NCBI GenBank assembly: GCA_964497855.1
Contig: CAZCFM010000064.1
Location: forward strand, 1 to 20,931
Direction of reading: 5' to 3'
Source of the DNA: CAYLNG01 sp964497855
Lineage (GTDB): Bacteria > Verrucomicrobiota > Kiritimatiellia > SS1-B-03-39 > UBA6053
DNA: 20,931 bases
Below, one piece after another: positions 1 through 7,410 of the stretch (position 1 is its first letter; each line of letters begins with the position of its first letter). The translations under genes were made by a program, and so were the position numbers. The notes beneath the pieces were generated by a model. The model worked only from the letters and a program-made list of their open reading frames with translations. It did not search any database and was not told where the DNA came from.

Positions 1-138
1 TGCGAAAGGCGGTAACAAGTTCCCGCACTCCAAGGCCTTTTCAAAGCGGCTTCGCTGCACTCAGGCATCGTGCTTGTGCTGCGAAAGGCGGTAACAAGTT
101 CCCGCACTCCAAGGCCTTTTCAAAGCGGCTTCGCCGCA
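1..138. repeat. Two direct copies of a ~59-bp intergenic repeat element
   Basis: Bases 1-55 are identical to 80-134; after one mismatch (T56 versus C135) three further bases match. The copies are 79 bp apart with a 24-bp unique spacer. Each copy contains the palindrome AAGGCCTT and ends in a GC-rich hairpin (GCGGC-TTC-GCCGC at 125-137 in the second copy; one G-T wobble in the first). No convincing gene covers it. The window begins exactly at the first base of a copy, so the array may continue to the left. It looks like a dispersed intergenic repeat of REP type. A CRISPR is unlikely with two copies, long repeats and one short spacer. Confidence 0.8.
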
Positions 139-147
139 AAAAAAAAA
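138..147 (-). terminator. T10 tract downstream of tRNA-Arg
   Basis: Read on the minus strand, the encoded CCA end of the tRNA is followed after one G by ten consecutive T residues and then a GC-rich hairpin (125-137). A U-run immediately behind the stable tRNA fold could act as the 3' termination or processing signal of a single-gene tRNA transcript. The hairpin comes after the T tract rather than before it, so this is not a textbook intrinsic terminator in this direction. Assignment is by inference. Confidence 0.4.
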
Positions 148-148
148 C

Positions 149-225
149 TGGCACCCCGGGCGGGACTCGAACCCACTACCTCAGGATTAGGAATCCTGCG
201 CTCTGTCCTGATGAGCTACCGGGGC
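149..225 (-). tRNA. tRNA-Arg (anticodon CCT)
   Basis: The minus strand folds into a complete 77-nt cloverleaf including an encoded CCA. The acceptor stem GCCCCGG pairs with CCGGGGT (one G-U at the first pair), the D stem is GCTC/GAGC, and the anticodon stem CAGGA/TCCTG encloses the loop TTCCTAA, giving anticodon CCT, which reads the arginine codon AGG. The T arm is GTGGG-TTCGAGT-CCCGC with one G-U pair, and the discriminator base is G. The gene stands alone, with a repeat element on its 3' side. tRNA genes often flank integration sites, but no integrase is seen in the window. Confidence 0.95.
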
Positions 226-270
226 ACCTCTGGGGCCATTGATTAACGATGGGGAAGGGCGGGGGCAAGA

Positions 271-289
271 ATGGAATCGTTTATTCCAT
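271..289 (-). other. Perfect inverted repeat spanning the hydrolase stop codon
   Basis: ATGGAAT (271-277) and ATTCCAT (283-289) form a perfect 7-bp stem with a 5-nt loop that contains part of the TAA stop codon of the alpha/beta hydrolase (281-283). It marks the end of the minus-strand operon and could be a 3' stabilising or weak terminating hairpin. No T-run follows on the minus strand, so I do not call it an intrinsic terminator. Confidence 0.35.
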
Positions 290-1156
290 CGTAAATGCGT
301 CCGGATCGGCGAGGAAACGGAGGAGGATGGGACGGACGGTGTCGGGGAAGCGGAGGACGCCGTCGCAGTGGCCGGCGCCGGGAATGATCCAGAGGTGCTT
401 GTTGGGCCCGGGGGCGAGTTTGTGCAGGTGCTGGCTGTGTGGATAGGGGATCACGCGGTCGTGGTCGCCATGAATAAAAAACAGAGGCAGGGGCTTCATT
501 TCGCGCAGGGCGTCGTCGGCATCCAAACCGCCACTGACAAAGAGGGGGCGCAGGGGGCGGAGCCAGATGAGCCACCAGGGAAGGCGCTTGAGGTTGTCGG
601 CGGCGATGCGTCCGTAGCTGATGAAGGTGGAGTCGATGATGGCCGCGCGCACGGGGCTGTTGCTGCGGAGCATGCTTTGCAGGGCCACCGTTCCGCCGAG
701 GCTTTGTCCCCACACGAACAGGGGCGTGTCCGGACTTTTGGCGGCGGCGAAATCGATGGCCGCCACGCCGTCGCGCACCAGGCCCTTGCGGCTGATCTTG
801 CCCTCGGAACGTCCGTATCCGCGGTAATCAAACACAAAGAGGTTGTAGCCGGCGGCGGGAAGCCATTCGAGGAAGCCGACGTGATTGCTCATGTTGAGGG
901 CGTTGCCATGGAACTGGACAACCGTCCCTTTGGCCTCCCCGGCGGCCGGGAGCCACCAGCCACTGAGGCGCGTGCCGTCGGACGCGGCGAAGGTTTCGTG
1001 ACTCCAGCGCTGTCCGCGGGTCTCGGGCGTCGCCTCCCAGGCGCGGGTGGGGTAATAAAAAAGGCCATTGGCGCAGCCGGGGATCAACACGAGCAGTCCG
1101 GCGAGCAGGAGGAGGGAGATTCCGTGCCTGCTGAGAAGGGATTTCAGTCGAAACAT
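281..1156 (-). CDS. Lipoprotein alpha/beta hydrolase (BEM46-like serine hydrolase)
   Basis: A 291-residue alpha/beta-hydrolase. The N-terminus has a hydrophobic segment ending in a plausible lipobox (LIPGC, Cys28), so the protein is probably a lipoprotein facing the periplasm. An oxyanion-type HGN lies at residues 83-85. The nucleophile elbow GQSLG places Ser152, followed by the acid in HGDHD (Asp233) and the base in GAGH (His263), giving a complete triad. The DYRGYGRSEG stretch is typical of the BEM46/YfhR-like branch; the substrate cannot be read from the sequence. The ATG overlaps the end of the upstream nuclease gene by 13 bp and has AAGGA about 8 nt upstream, so it is probably translated from the same mRNA. 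It could be an esterase, thioesterase or acylhydrolase. Confidence 0.85.
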   Translation of the reverse strand: MFRLKSLLSRHGISLLLLAGLLVLIPGCANGLFYYPTRAWEATPETRGQRWSHETFAASDGTRLSGWWLPAAGEAKGTVVQFHGNALNMSNHVGFLEWLPAAGYNLFVFDYRGYGRSEGKISRKGLVRDGVAAIDFAAAKSPDTPLFVWGQSLGGTVALQSMLRSNSPVRAAIIDSTFISYGRIAADNLKRLPWWLIWLRPLRPLFVSGGLDADDALREMKPLPLFFIHGDHDRVIPYPHSQHLHKLAPGPNKHLWIIPGAGHCDGVLRFPDTVRPILLRFLADPDAFTME

Positions 1157-3852
1157 AAGGTTTGTCCTTGGTGAAAGAGGGCTTCAAAGTCGTCGTAGAG
1201 CACGCGCTCCGCGGCGGGAGTCCAAATGCCAGCCTGGATGCGGCGGGCGACTTCTTCGAGCGTCGCCAGCGCGGCGGAGGCGAGTCCGGCTTCTTCGGGC
1301 CAGTTGCAGAGGGCGGTCTCCCGCGTGTTTTTGGGCATTTGCAGATAACAGACTTCCATCGGACGTGTTGGGTCGATCTCCGGGAGGGACTGCGCGAGCC
1401 AGCGATAGAGCGGCAGCTGGAGGTCGGTCCAGCGCCGCGTTTTGCCGCCGACGTCCACCTGCCAGTCGGGATGTTCCGGGCGCGCGGGGCCGAGATGGGC
1501 CTTGGCGGGGTCCTGGGCCGTGTCGGCGCTTTTGTAGTCGATGATGCGGTAGCCGAGCGTGGGGTGTTGGTCGATGCGGTCGATGGTGCCGCGAAGGAGA
1601 AGTCCGCCGCAGTCGCGCTCGCAGGGTGTTTCGAGATACATCGTGGTCCAGCCTTCGGCGCGCATCGCCAGATGGAGAGGGCCGACGGCGTGCAGGCGTT
1701 GTTGGGCGCTGTTTTCAAAGACGCGGAGGGCCATGCTGCGTTCGGGGCCGTAGGCGCGGGAGAGGTGGGTGGCGAGCAGAGAAGTGGCGGCCTCGTTCCA
1801 GGCGTTTTCGGTGGGGGGATCGAGGCGGGCGAGTTCTTTGAGCACGGCGTGGAGGATGTTGCCGAAGTGGGAGGCGTCGGGCTCGCGGGCGAGGTCGTCG
1901 ACGCTGCGCATGGCGAGCACATGGCGGAGGTAAAAGCGGGTGGGGCAGCGGAGGTAGTCCTTGACGGCGGAGACGGAGAGTTTTTCGAGGCGGCGGGCGG
2001 GGGCGCGGCCGACGCGGAGCTGAAGGCCGGGCGCGGGCGGCGGAGCCTGGCGGGCGGGTGGGGGTTCGTGGAAGAGCAGGGCGGCGCGGCGGAGCAGGGC
2101 CTCGTGGGAACAGGCGAAGAGCAGGCGGGAGGGACGCAGCGGGTTGCCGTCGTGATCGCGTTTAAGCACCCAGACGCGCAGAGCGCCGTCGGGGCGGGAG
2201 CAGGCGAGGCTGTGGAAGAGGAAGGCGTCGCGGGCGAGCCAGTCGCGGTCGCTGCGCAGGTTGAGTTCGGCGCGGAGGCTGTCGGGCAGGAAGGGATCGG
2301 CGACGCGGGTGGAGGGCACGACGCCTTCCTGGAGGCCGATGAGGAGGAGGGAGGGCGCGGGATGGTAGGAGAGTTCGAGCCAGCCCTCGGCGGTGACGTC
2401 GCCTTCGACGCGCGGCGGGTCGATGGTTTCGGCGCGGAGGACTTCGAGCAGGACGGGCAGGGACGGGGGGCGACCGGCGGCCTGGCGTCGCTGGGCTTCC
2501 TGCAGAATGTCGGCGGTGGCGGAGAAGGCGCGGAGGGCGAAACGTTCGTCGGCGTTGGCGGGGTCGAGGGCGCGTCCGGCATAGACGTCGCGCAGGACTT
2601 CCAGCCAGGCCTCGGGCGTGTCGGCGCGGAGCCAGTGTTGGATGCGTTGCCAGGCGTCGCGGAGTTCCGATTCCGGCAGCAGGGCGTCGAGGACGGCGGC
2701 ATTCACGGGCAGGTGGTCGGTGGCAAAGCGGTCCCAGGCGGCGAGAAGGCGTTCGGGCTGTGGGGACAGTGCGGCGAGAAGGTCGGGCTGACGCCAGAGG
2801 GCGCGGAGGGAGCTGGGGCTGTCCTCGCTGCGCTGGGTGTGGAGGGCGGCGAGAAGGCGGGTGGGGGCGGCGTGTTCGAGGCTGACGGGTTTGGGATGGT
2901 AGAGGAGGCGGCCGAGCTGTTCGAGAGCCTCGCGGACGGGCGGGGCAAACTGATCGTCGAGCAGGCCAAAGGCGAGGGCAGGGGAGGGCGGAGCGTCGGT
3001 GAAGGTTTCGATCATGCGGCGCTGGAGATCGTCGGGGTCGGCGAGCAGTTCGATCCAGGTGTCGTCCGGGGTGCCGGGGCCGACCTGCCGTTCGCGCCAG
3101 AGCGGGGAGGGGCGTCCCCAGGTGTCGAAGGCGTCGGCCTCGGAGGCGGGGGCGTGGATCCAGACCTCAATGCGGGGGGAGTCGAGGGCGTCGAGTTCCT
3201 GCAGGCGGCGCAGGACGAGGGCGGAGGGATCGGGAACGGCGGCGAGGACGATGCGTTGGATTCCGGGCCCGGGCAGAAAGCTGGCGGCGGCGGCGCGTTT
3301 GGCGTCGCAGGGGTCGTGGAGGCCGAGGGCGGCGAGGGCGGCGCGGTAGCGGGTTTCGAGGCCGGCCATTTCGGACCAGCGTTTTTGTTCGGAGAGCATG
3401 GGATGCTGCTCGGCGACCTGGGCGAGGTCCAGGCCGGCATCGAGCAGCTCTTCGCGGAGGCCCTGGAGGTGGCGGCCGAAGTCGAGGGCGGCGCTGGGCG
3501 TGAGGGCTTCGCCTCGTCCGGGGAGGAGGCTGGGGAGTTCGTCGGGGGAGCAGCCGGCGAGGGTGTCGCGCCAGGCGGCCAGGACATCGAAGGCGTGGGC
3601 GACGCGGATGTCGGCGGCGGGCTGGAGCAGAAAGGAGGGCGGGCGGACTTCGAGGGAGAGCAGGGCGGTGCCGCCGCGGGCGCGCCATTCGCGGGTGAGG
3701 GTTTCGCGCAGGCGGCGTCCGGACTGTCGGGTGGGGGCCAGGATGAGGCAGTGGCCGAGATGGAGGGGGCCAGAGCCGCTGGCGGGAAGCAGGCGGTCGC
3801 AGATGGAGGCGAGCAGGGGGCGGTTCCAGTCGAGAAAGTGGCGGGTGGGCAT
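1144..3852 (-). CDS. AddB-like PD-(D/E)XK nuclease-family protein
   Basis: A 902-residue protein with a RecB-type nuclease domain at the C-terminus (about 624-900). SVSAVKDYLRCPTRF near 627-641 is the usual entry helix, GTIDRID (Asp758, Asp761) and IIDYKS (Asp772, Lys774) supply the metal-binding core, and DLQLPLY (Gln812) is the QxxxY-like element. The first ~600 residues resemble the inactivated helicase half of AddB/RexB and show no Walker A motif. AddB proteins often carry four cysteines for an Fe-S cluster; here only Cys636 in the RCPTRF segment and a lone near-terminal cysteine are evident, so the cluster is probably absent. No AddA helicase gene is present in the window. The gene starts 4 bp after yraN and overlaps the following hydrolase. 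A role in double-strand-break processing is inferred from family. Confidence 0.8.
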   Translation of the reverse strand: MPTRHFLDWNRPLLASICDRLLPASGSGPLHLGHCLILAPTRQSGRRLRETLTREWRARGGTALLSLEVRPPSFLLQPAADIRVAHAFDVLAAWRDTLAGCSPDELPSLLPGRGEALTPSAALDFGRHLQGLREELLDAGLDLAQVAEQHPMLSEQKRWSEMAGLETRYRAALAALGLHDPCDAKRAAAASFLPGPGIQRIVLAAVPDPSALVLRRLQELDALDSPRIEVWIHAPASEADAFDTWGRPSPLWRERQVGPGTPDDTWIELLADPDDLQRRMIETFTDAPPSPALAFGLLDDQFAPPVREALEQLGRLLYHPKPVSLEHAAPTRLLAALHTQRSEDSPSSLRALWRQPDLLAALSPQPERLLAAWDRFATDHLPVNAAVLDALLPESELRDAWQRIQHWLRADTPEAWLEVLRDVYAGRALDPANADERFALRAFSATADILQEAQRRQAAGRPPSLPVLLEVLRAETIDPPRVEGDVTAEGWLELSYHPAPSLLLIGLQEGVVPSTRVADPFLPDSLRAELNLRSDRDWLARDAFLFHSLACSRPDGALRVWVLKRDHDGNPLRPSRLLFACSHEALLRRAALLFHEPPPARQAPPPAPGLQLRVGRAPARRLEKLSVSAVKDYLRCPTRFYLRHVLAMRSVDDLAREPDASHFGNILHAVLKELARLDPPTENAWNEAATSLLATHLSRAYGPERSMALRVFENSAQQRLHAVGPLHLAMRAEGWTTMYLETPCERDCGGLLLRGTIDRIDQHPTLGYRIIDYKSADTAQDPAKAHLGPARPEHPDWQVDVGGKTRRWTDLQLPLYRWLAQSLPEIDPTRPMEVCYLQMPKNTRETALCNWPEEAGLASAALATLEEVARRIQAGIWTPAAERVLYDDFEALFHQGQTLCFD

Positions 3853-3856
3853 GGTG

Positions 3857-4288
3857 TTAATAGCGGTAGCAGGGATGGAGACCGAAGGCGGAGGGGTGGT
3901 GGCGGATGACGGGTTTGGGTCCGAGGGGGAAGCCGATGACCTCGACGATGTCGAAGCGGATGGCCTCGGGCTGGGGTTGCAGGCGGCGGGCGTAGCGGAG
4001 GGCGGCGCGGTTGAGGTTGTACTTTTTGTCCTTGTCCACGGCTTTGCGCGGGGCTTGGAGGCCCTCTTCGCGACGCGTTTTGACTTCGATGACCACCAGC
4101 ACGTTGCCCTCGCGGGCGAGGAGGTCGATTTCGTCTTTTTTACCGACGCGCACGCGTCGTCCGAGAATGCGCAGGCCGCTGCGGCGCAGGAAAAGTTCCG
4201 CCTGTTTTTCGCCCCAGCGCCCCAGACGCAGGTGCGGCGGCTCGAACAGGGGGTAGGGAATCATCCGCAAAAGGTGCAGCAGCGACAT
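3857..4288 (-). CDS. YraN / UPF0102 family endonuclease-fold protein
   Basis: A 143-residue member of UPF0102. The family signature is clear: GE (26-27) in the first helix, DEIDLL (Glu53, Asp55) and VVIEVKTR (Glu68, Lys70), the arrangement of a small PD-(D/E)XK Holliday-junction-resolvase-like fold. The biochemical role of the family is poorly defined; a link to DNA processing is suggested by the fold and here by the AddB-like nuclease 4 bp downstream. The chosen ATG has AAGGG about 7 nt upstream; a second Met at residue 9 is a possible alternative start. It is the first gene of the minus-strand operon and divergent from thyA. Confidence 0.88.
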   Translation of the reverse strand: MSLLHLLRMIPYPLFEPPHLRLGRWGEKQAELFLRRSGLRILGRRVRVGKKDEIDLLAREGNVLVVIEVKTRREEGLQAPRKAVDKDKKYNLNRAALRYARRLQPQPEAIRFDIVEVIGFPLGPKPVIRHHPSAFGLHPCYRY

Positions 4289-4422
4289 ACCCGACCCTTA
4301 GAACTCTTCACCGGAAAGATAAATCAAAAAAGCGGGCCTCGTTGTGTCGGGCATGTTCCAAACAGCACCTGATTCGAAGGATTTCGATTGCAGGAACTCT
4401 TTGCAGGTCTTATCAGACAGCC

Positions 4423-5217
4423 ATGCACGCCTATCAAAAGCTCCTTCAACACATCCTGGACCATGGGGTTGACAAAACGGACCGCACCGGAACCGGCACC
4501 CGCAGCGTGTTTGGGTATCAACTGCGTTTCGATTTGTCCGAAGGATTTCCGCTGGTGACCACGAAGAAGCTGCACCTGAAGTCCATCATTTACGAGCTTC
4601 TCTGGTTTCTGCGGGGGGATACGAACGTGAAGTGGCTGCAGGAGCGCGGCGTGCGCATTTGGAACGAATGGGCGGACGAAAACGGCGACCTGGGACCTGT
4701 CTACGGCAAACAATGGCGTTCCTGGGGCAAGGCGGATGGCGGGACCGTGGACCAGATCAGCGAGGTGCTTCGCATGATTCGCGAAACTCCCGATTCCCGG
4801 CGCATGATCGTCAACGCCTGGAACGTGGGCGAACTCGATCAGATGGCGCTCTTACCCTGTCATGCGCTGTTTCAGTTTTACGTGGCCAACGGCAAACTGA
4901 GTTGTCAACTCTACCAGCGCAGCGCGGATGTTTTCCTCGGCGTGCCCTTCAACATTGCCAGCTACGCGCTGCTGACCCAGATGATGGCGCAGGTCTGCGG
5001 GCTTCAACCCGGCGATTTCGTACACACCCTCGGCGACGCGCATCTCTACAACAACCACCTCGATCAGGCCCGGCTGCAACTCACCCGCGAACCGTTTCCG
5101 ATGCCGCGCCTCTGGCTGAATCCGGAGCGCAAATCCCTGTTTGATTTCGATTATGAGGATATCAATATCGAGGGATACCAATGTCATCCGGCCATCCGCG
5201 CCGAAGTCTCGGTGTGA
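4423..5217 (+). CDS. thyA: Thymidylate synthase
   Basis: Converts dUMP and 5,10-methylene-tetrahydrofolate to dTMP and dihydrofolate in the cytoplasm. Starting at the ATG of MHAYQKLLQ gives 264 residues, the same length as the E. coli enzyme and in register with it: the catalytic Cys falls at 146 in LLPCHALFQFYV, with RTGTGT (21-26), RR at 126-127, the QLYQRSADVFLGVPFNIASYALL block and HLYNNH all present. The frame stays open upstream to a TTG at 4342, but that extension has no family resemblance. The ribosome-binding site is weak. folA follows 155 bp downstream, a common pairing because ThyA produces the dihydrofolate that FolA reduces. Confidence 0.97.
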   Translation: MHAYQKLLQHILDHGVDKTDRTGTGTRSVFGYQLRFDLSEGFPLVTTKKLHLKSIIYELLWFLRGDTNVKWLQERGVRIWNEWADENGDLGPVYGKQWRSWGKADGGTVDQISEVLRMIRETPDSRRMIVNAWNVGELDQMALLPCHALFQFYVANGKLSCQLYQRSADVFLGVPFNIASYALLTQMMAQVCGLQPGDFVHTLGDAHLYNNHLDQARLQLTREPFPMPRLWLNPERKSLFDFDYEDINIEGYQCHPAIRAEVSV

Positions 5218-5372
5218 GGCCCTCCTCCGCAAATGAAGAAAGAAGTCACCTTGCTGTCCTGAAATCACCTGACTTCAAGAATGATTCTCCCGCTCGACAA
5301 ATCCGGATGGAGGCGTACTGTGACGTCCATGAAGCTGAGTTTCGATTCATGTACCAAAGCCGTGGTGTCGCG
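5218..5372 (+). other. thyA-folA intergenic spacer
   Basis: 155 bp without a convincing gene. It contains an imperfect candidate structure: GAAGTCA (5242-5248) and TGACTTC (5270-5276) are inverted repeats separated by 21 nt, without a following T-run. A 9-codon ATG reading frame at 5233 is too short to support. The folA frame is open through this spacer, which leaves a small possibility of a longer folA N-terminus. Confidence 0.4.
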
Positions 5373-5873
5373 ATGAGCCGCACGCGCATCGCCTTGATCG
5401 CCGCCGTGGACCGGCATCGCGTCATCGGACGCAACAATCAGCTCCCCTGGCGTCTGCCGAACGACCTCAAGCGCTTCAAGGAACTCACGCTCGGACATCC
5501 GGTGCTGATGGGGCGCAAAACCTGGGAGTCGATTGGGCGTCCCTTGCCCGGACGCCGCAATCTGGTGCTGAGCCGCGATCCGGCCTTCCGTGCCGAAGGC
5601 GCGGAGGTCGTGCACAGTCCGGAGGAGGCCCTTCAGGCGCTGTCGTCCTCGCCCATGCTCTTTGTGATCGGCGGGGAAACCTTGTACCGTCATTTTTTGC
5701 CTCTGGCGACGGACCTTTTTCTGACCCACGTTCACACGGACGTTGAGGGTGGAGACGCCTTTTTCCCGCCCATTCCCGGGGGGATGTTCAGCGAAATCTG
5801 TCGAATGCCGCACTCCGCCGACGCGCGCCATCCTTTCGCCTACGATTTTGTGGACTATGAGAAAACCCGTTGA
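5373..5873 (+). CDS. folA: Dihydrofolate reductase
   Basis: NADPH-dependent reduction of dihydrofolate to tetrahydrofolate. The 166-residue protein from the ATG of MSRTRIALIAAVD has the whole family pattern: VIGRNNQLPWRLPNDL with the catalytic acid Asp31, MGRKTWESIGRPLPGR for cofactor binding, LVLSRD, and the second nucleotide-binding segment FVIGGETLY. An in-frame upstream ATG at 5349 and still earlier starts exist, but residues before MSRT do not belong to the family. No strong Shine-Dalgarno sequence is seen. The 3' end overlaps the next gene by 17 bp, suggesting cotranslation. Its position behind thyA fits recycling of dihydrofolate. Confidence 0.95.
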   Translation: MSRTRIALIAAVDRHRVIGRNNQLPWRLPNDLKRFKELTLGHPVLMGRKTWESIGRPLPGRRNLVLSRDPAFRAEGAEVVHSPEEALQALSSSPMLFVIGGETLYRHFLPLATDLFLTHVHTDVEGGDAFFPPIPGGMFSEICRMPHSADARHPFAYDFVDYEKTR

Positions 5874-6528
5874 CATCGCGCAGACTCCGCAGCGTTTTTC
5901 CCTGCGCGTGCGTCGGGTTGTCGCGCATGGAGCCGGTGTTTATTCGCTGTTTCTCGATCCTCCGCCCTTTGTGTATCAACCCGGCGACTGCGTTTCGGTT
6001 TTTTCCAGCGACGGGACCTGCAGCCGTCCCTACAGCTTCGCCTCCGCGCCGCAGGACCCGGAGATGGAGCTTCTCATTCGCCGCATTCCCGGCGGACGTG
6101 TGAGTGATCGCCTCTGCGGACTTCCGCCCGGCGCGCAGGTGGACATCAGTCCGCCTTTTGGCTGGTTTCGTCCGCAGCTCCCGCCGAACGCCCCGAAAAT
6201 CGCCTTCGCCACGGGCACGGGAATCGCGCCATTTCTTTCCGCGCGGCGTTCCGGGGCCCCGCCGCCGCAGCAGCTCTTCTGGGGGCTGCGCGACGAACGG
6301 GACGCGGTCGGACGCGAGCTGTTTCCGCATCTGAGGCTCTGCGTCAGCCCCCGGCGCATCACCGAATATCTCAACGACGTCCTTCTCCGCGACGACGCAC
6401 ACTATCACCTTTGCGGATTGGACCGGATGATTGAAGAGGTTGCGGCGTTTCTTCAGTCCCGCAGCATTTCCGACGAGCGAATTCATCGCGAGGTTTTTTT
6501 CACGGGATTGACAAGTGCCTCTTCCTAA
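5857..6528 (+). CDS. FAD/NAD(P)-binding oxidoreductase of the ferredoxin-NADP reductase family
   Basis: A compact 223-residue flavin reductase. The FAD domain shows RPYSFASAP (isoalloxazine/phosphate binding) and GGRVSDRL (the GxxS element). The NAD(P) domain shows FATGTGIAPFLS, the LFWGLRDERD strand, YHLCGLDRMI and the C-terminal REVFFTG typical of the family. There is no 2Fe-2S domain, so it would exchange electrons with a separate carrier such as ferredoxin or flavodoxin; which one is not visible. The start at MRKPVDIAQ lies inside folA with a 17-bp overlap, so expression is probably coupled to folate metabolism. The frame extends further upstream inside folA, but those residues are out-of-frame folA sequence. 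Confidence 0.87.
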   Translation: MRKPVDIAQTPQRFSLRVRRVVAHGAGVYSLFLDPPPFVYQPGDCVSVFSSDGTCSRPYSFASAPQDPEMELLIRRIPGGRVSDRLCGLPPGAQVDISPPFGWFRPQLPPNAPKIAFATGTGIAPFLSARRSGAPPPQQLFWGLRDERDAVGRELFPHLRLCVSPRRITEYLNDVLLRDDAHYHLCGLDRMIEEVAAFLQSRSISDERIHREVFFTGLTSASS

Positions 6529-6543
6529 AGCAGGATACAGCTT

Positions 6544-7410
6544 GTGAAAATCACCTTTCTTTTACTCGGCCTGTTGACCTGCTGTTCTCTGCTCTTCGCC
6601 GATGGCGTGCCCGCGGAGATCCGCGAGCGTTTGCAGCGCGCGGAAGAGAATGTGCGCCTGGCGGAGGCCACCGAGCGCCGCATCGAACGCGGGTTGGATG
6701 CGCTGCGTGCCGACCCCGACAGCGATCCAACGGCGGTGACGACGATGGAACGATATCTGGAAGAAGTCCGGTCCATCCGCGGCACCCACGAAAAGGCGCT
6801 GGACGATCTGCGTGCGCTTGCCGGAAACGATACGCCGATCACCGATCCGGTGGTTGAGCAGGGCCTGCGCGAGTTCGAGGCGTCGCTCGCGTCCTTGCCC
6901 AAAGCGGAAGATCCGGTGGACGAAATGGAACTGTTGGACCGTGAATTTGAAAAATCCCTGGGTGCCTTTGACAAGATGATCGAGGAGCATTTGGCCCGCG
7001 TCCGCACGGCGATGGATACGCGACTGGCGCAGGCTTCAGCGGCGGCGACGGGTCCGGCGCAGGCGGCGGCGGAGGCCGCTGCATTGTTGCGCGGCATGGG
7101 CGTCGATCCGGGCGTGCCGGGGGGAAAAGAACCGGGCGTGCCGGGAGGCAAGGAGTCCGGCGAACAGACGGCGGGAAGCGGCACCCCTGCTTCGCCTGCG
7201 GGAGAAAACACCGGCACTTCGGGCGCACAAGGAACGCCAGGCACTCCCGGAAGCAAGGCCGGTGCCGGTGGCGGGGGCAGCCGTCCCGAGCGGCAGGATG
7301 AAGATATTGTCGCCCGTCAACTGCGCGAGGCGGCCGAAAACGAAACCGACCCAGTCCTACGGGAGAAATTGTGGAAAGAATACGAAGCCTATCTCGACGG
7401 CCGTTCCTGA
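6544..7410 (+). CDS. Secreted coiled-coil protein with Gly/Pro-rich linker, unknown function
   Basis: A 288-residue protein with no family I recognise. It begins at a GTG with AGGA about 8 nt upstream. Residues 1-19 form a signal peptide ending near LFADG. Residues ~24-165 are charged, Glu/Arg-rich and predicted to be helical coiled coil. Residues ~175-245 are low complexity (Gly, Pro, Ala, Ser, Thr) and include a tandem 8-residue repeat GVPGGKE[PS] encoded by two 24-bp units at 7111-7134 and 7135-7158. A short charged helix (~250-288) ends the protein. The linker is not a regular Gly-X-Y collagen tract. It is first in a four-gene cluster; its end overlaps the next gene by 40 bp. Confidence 0.75.
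   Translation: MKITFLLLGLLTCCSLLFADGVPAEIRERLQRAEENVRLAEATERRIERGLDALRADPDSDPTAVTTMERYLEEVRSIRGTHEKALDDLRALAGNDTPITDPVVEQGLREFEASLASLPKAEDPVDEMELLDREFEKSLGAFDKMIEEHLARVRTAMDTRLAQASAAATGPAQAAAEAAALLRGMGVDPGVPGGKEPGVPGGKESGEQTAGSGTPASPAGENTGTSGAQGTPGTPGSKAGAGGGGSRPERQDEDIVARQLREAAENETDPVLREKLWKEYEAYLDGRS

Noticed and set aside
1..138. CRISPR array
   Set aside because: Only two copies, 55-59 bp repeats longer than usual CRISPR repeats, one 24-bp spacer and no cas genes in the window.
1162..3909. 915-residue plus-strand open frame opposite the AddB-like gene
   Set aside because: Gly/Ala/Glu-rich translation without domain logic. The minus strand carries clear nuclease motifs, and long antisense frames are common in GC-rich coding sequence.
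4383..4422. sigma70 promoter TTGCAG-17-TATCAG in front of thyA
   Set aside because: Only 3 of 6 and 4 of 6 consensus matches, and the predicted start would lie almost on the ATG.
5242..5276. Intrinsic terminator after thyA
   Set aside because: A 7-bp stem with a 21-nt loop and no T-run is too weak to call.
7111..7158. Collagen-like repeat in the secreted coiled-coil protein
   Set aside because: Only two copies of an 8-residue unit; there is no sustained Gly-X-Y periodicity.
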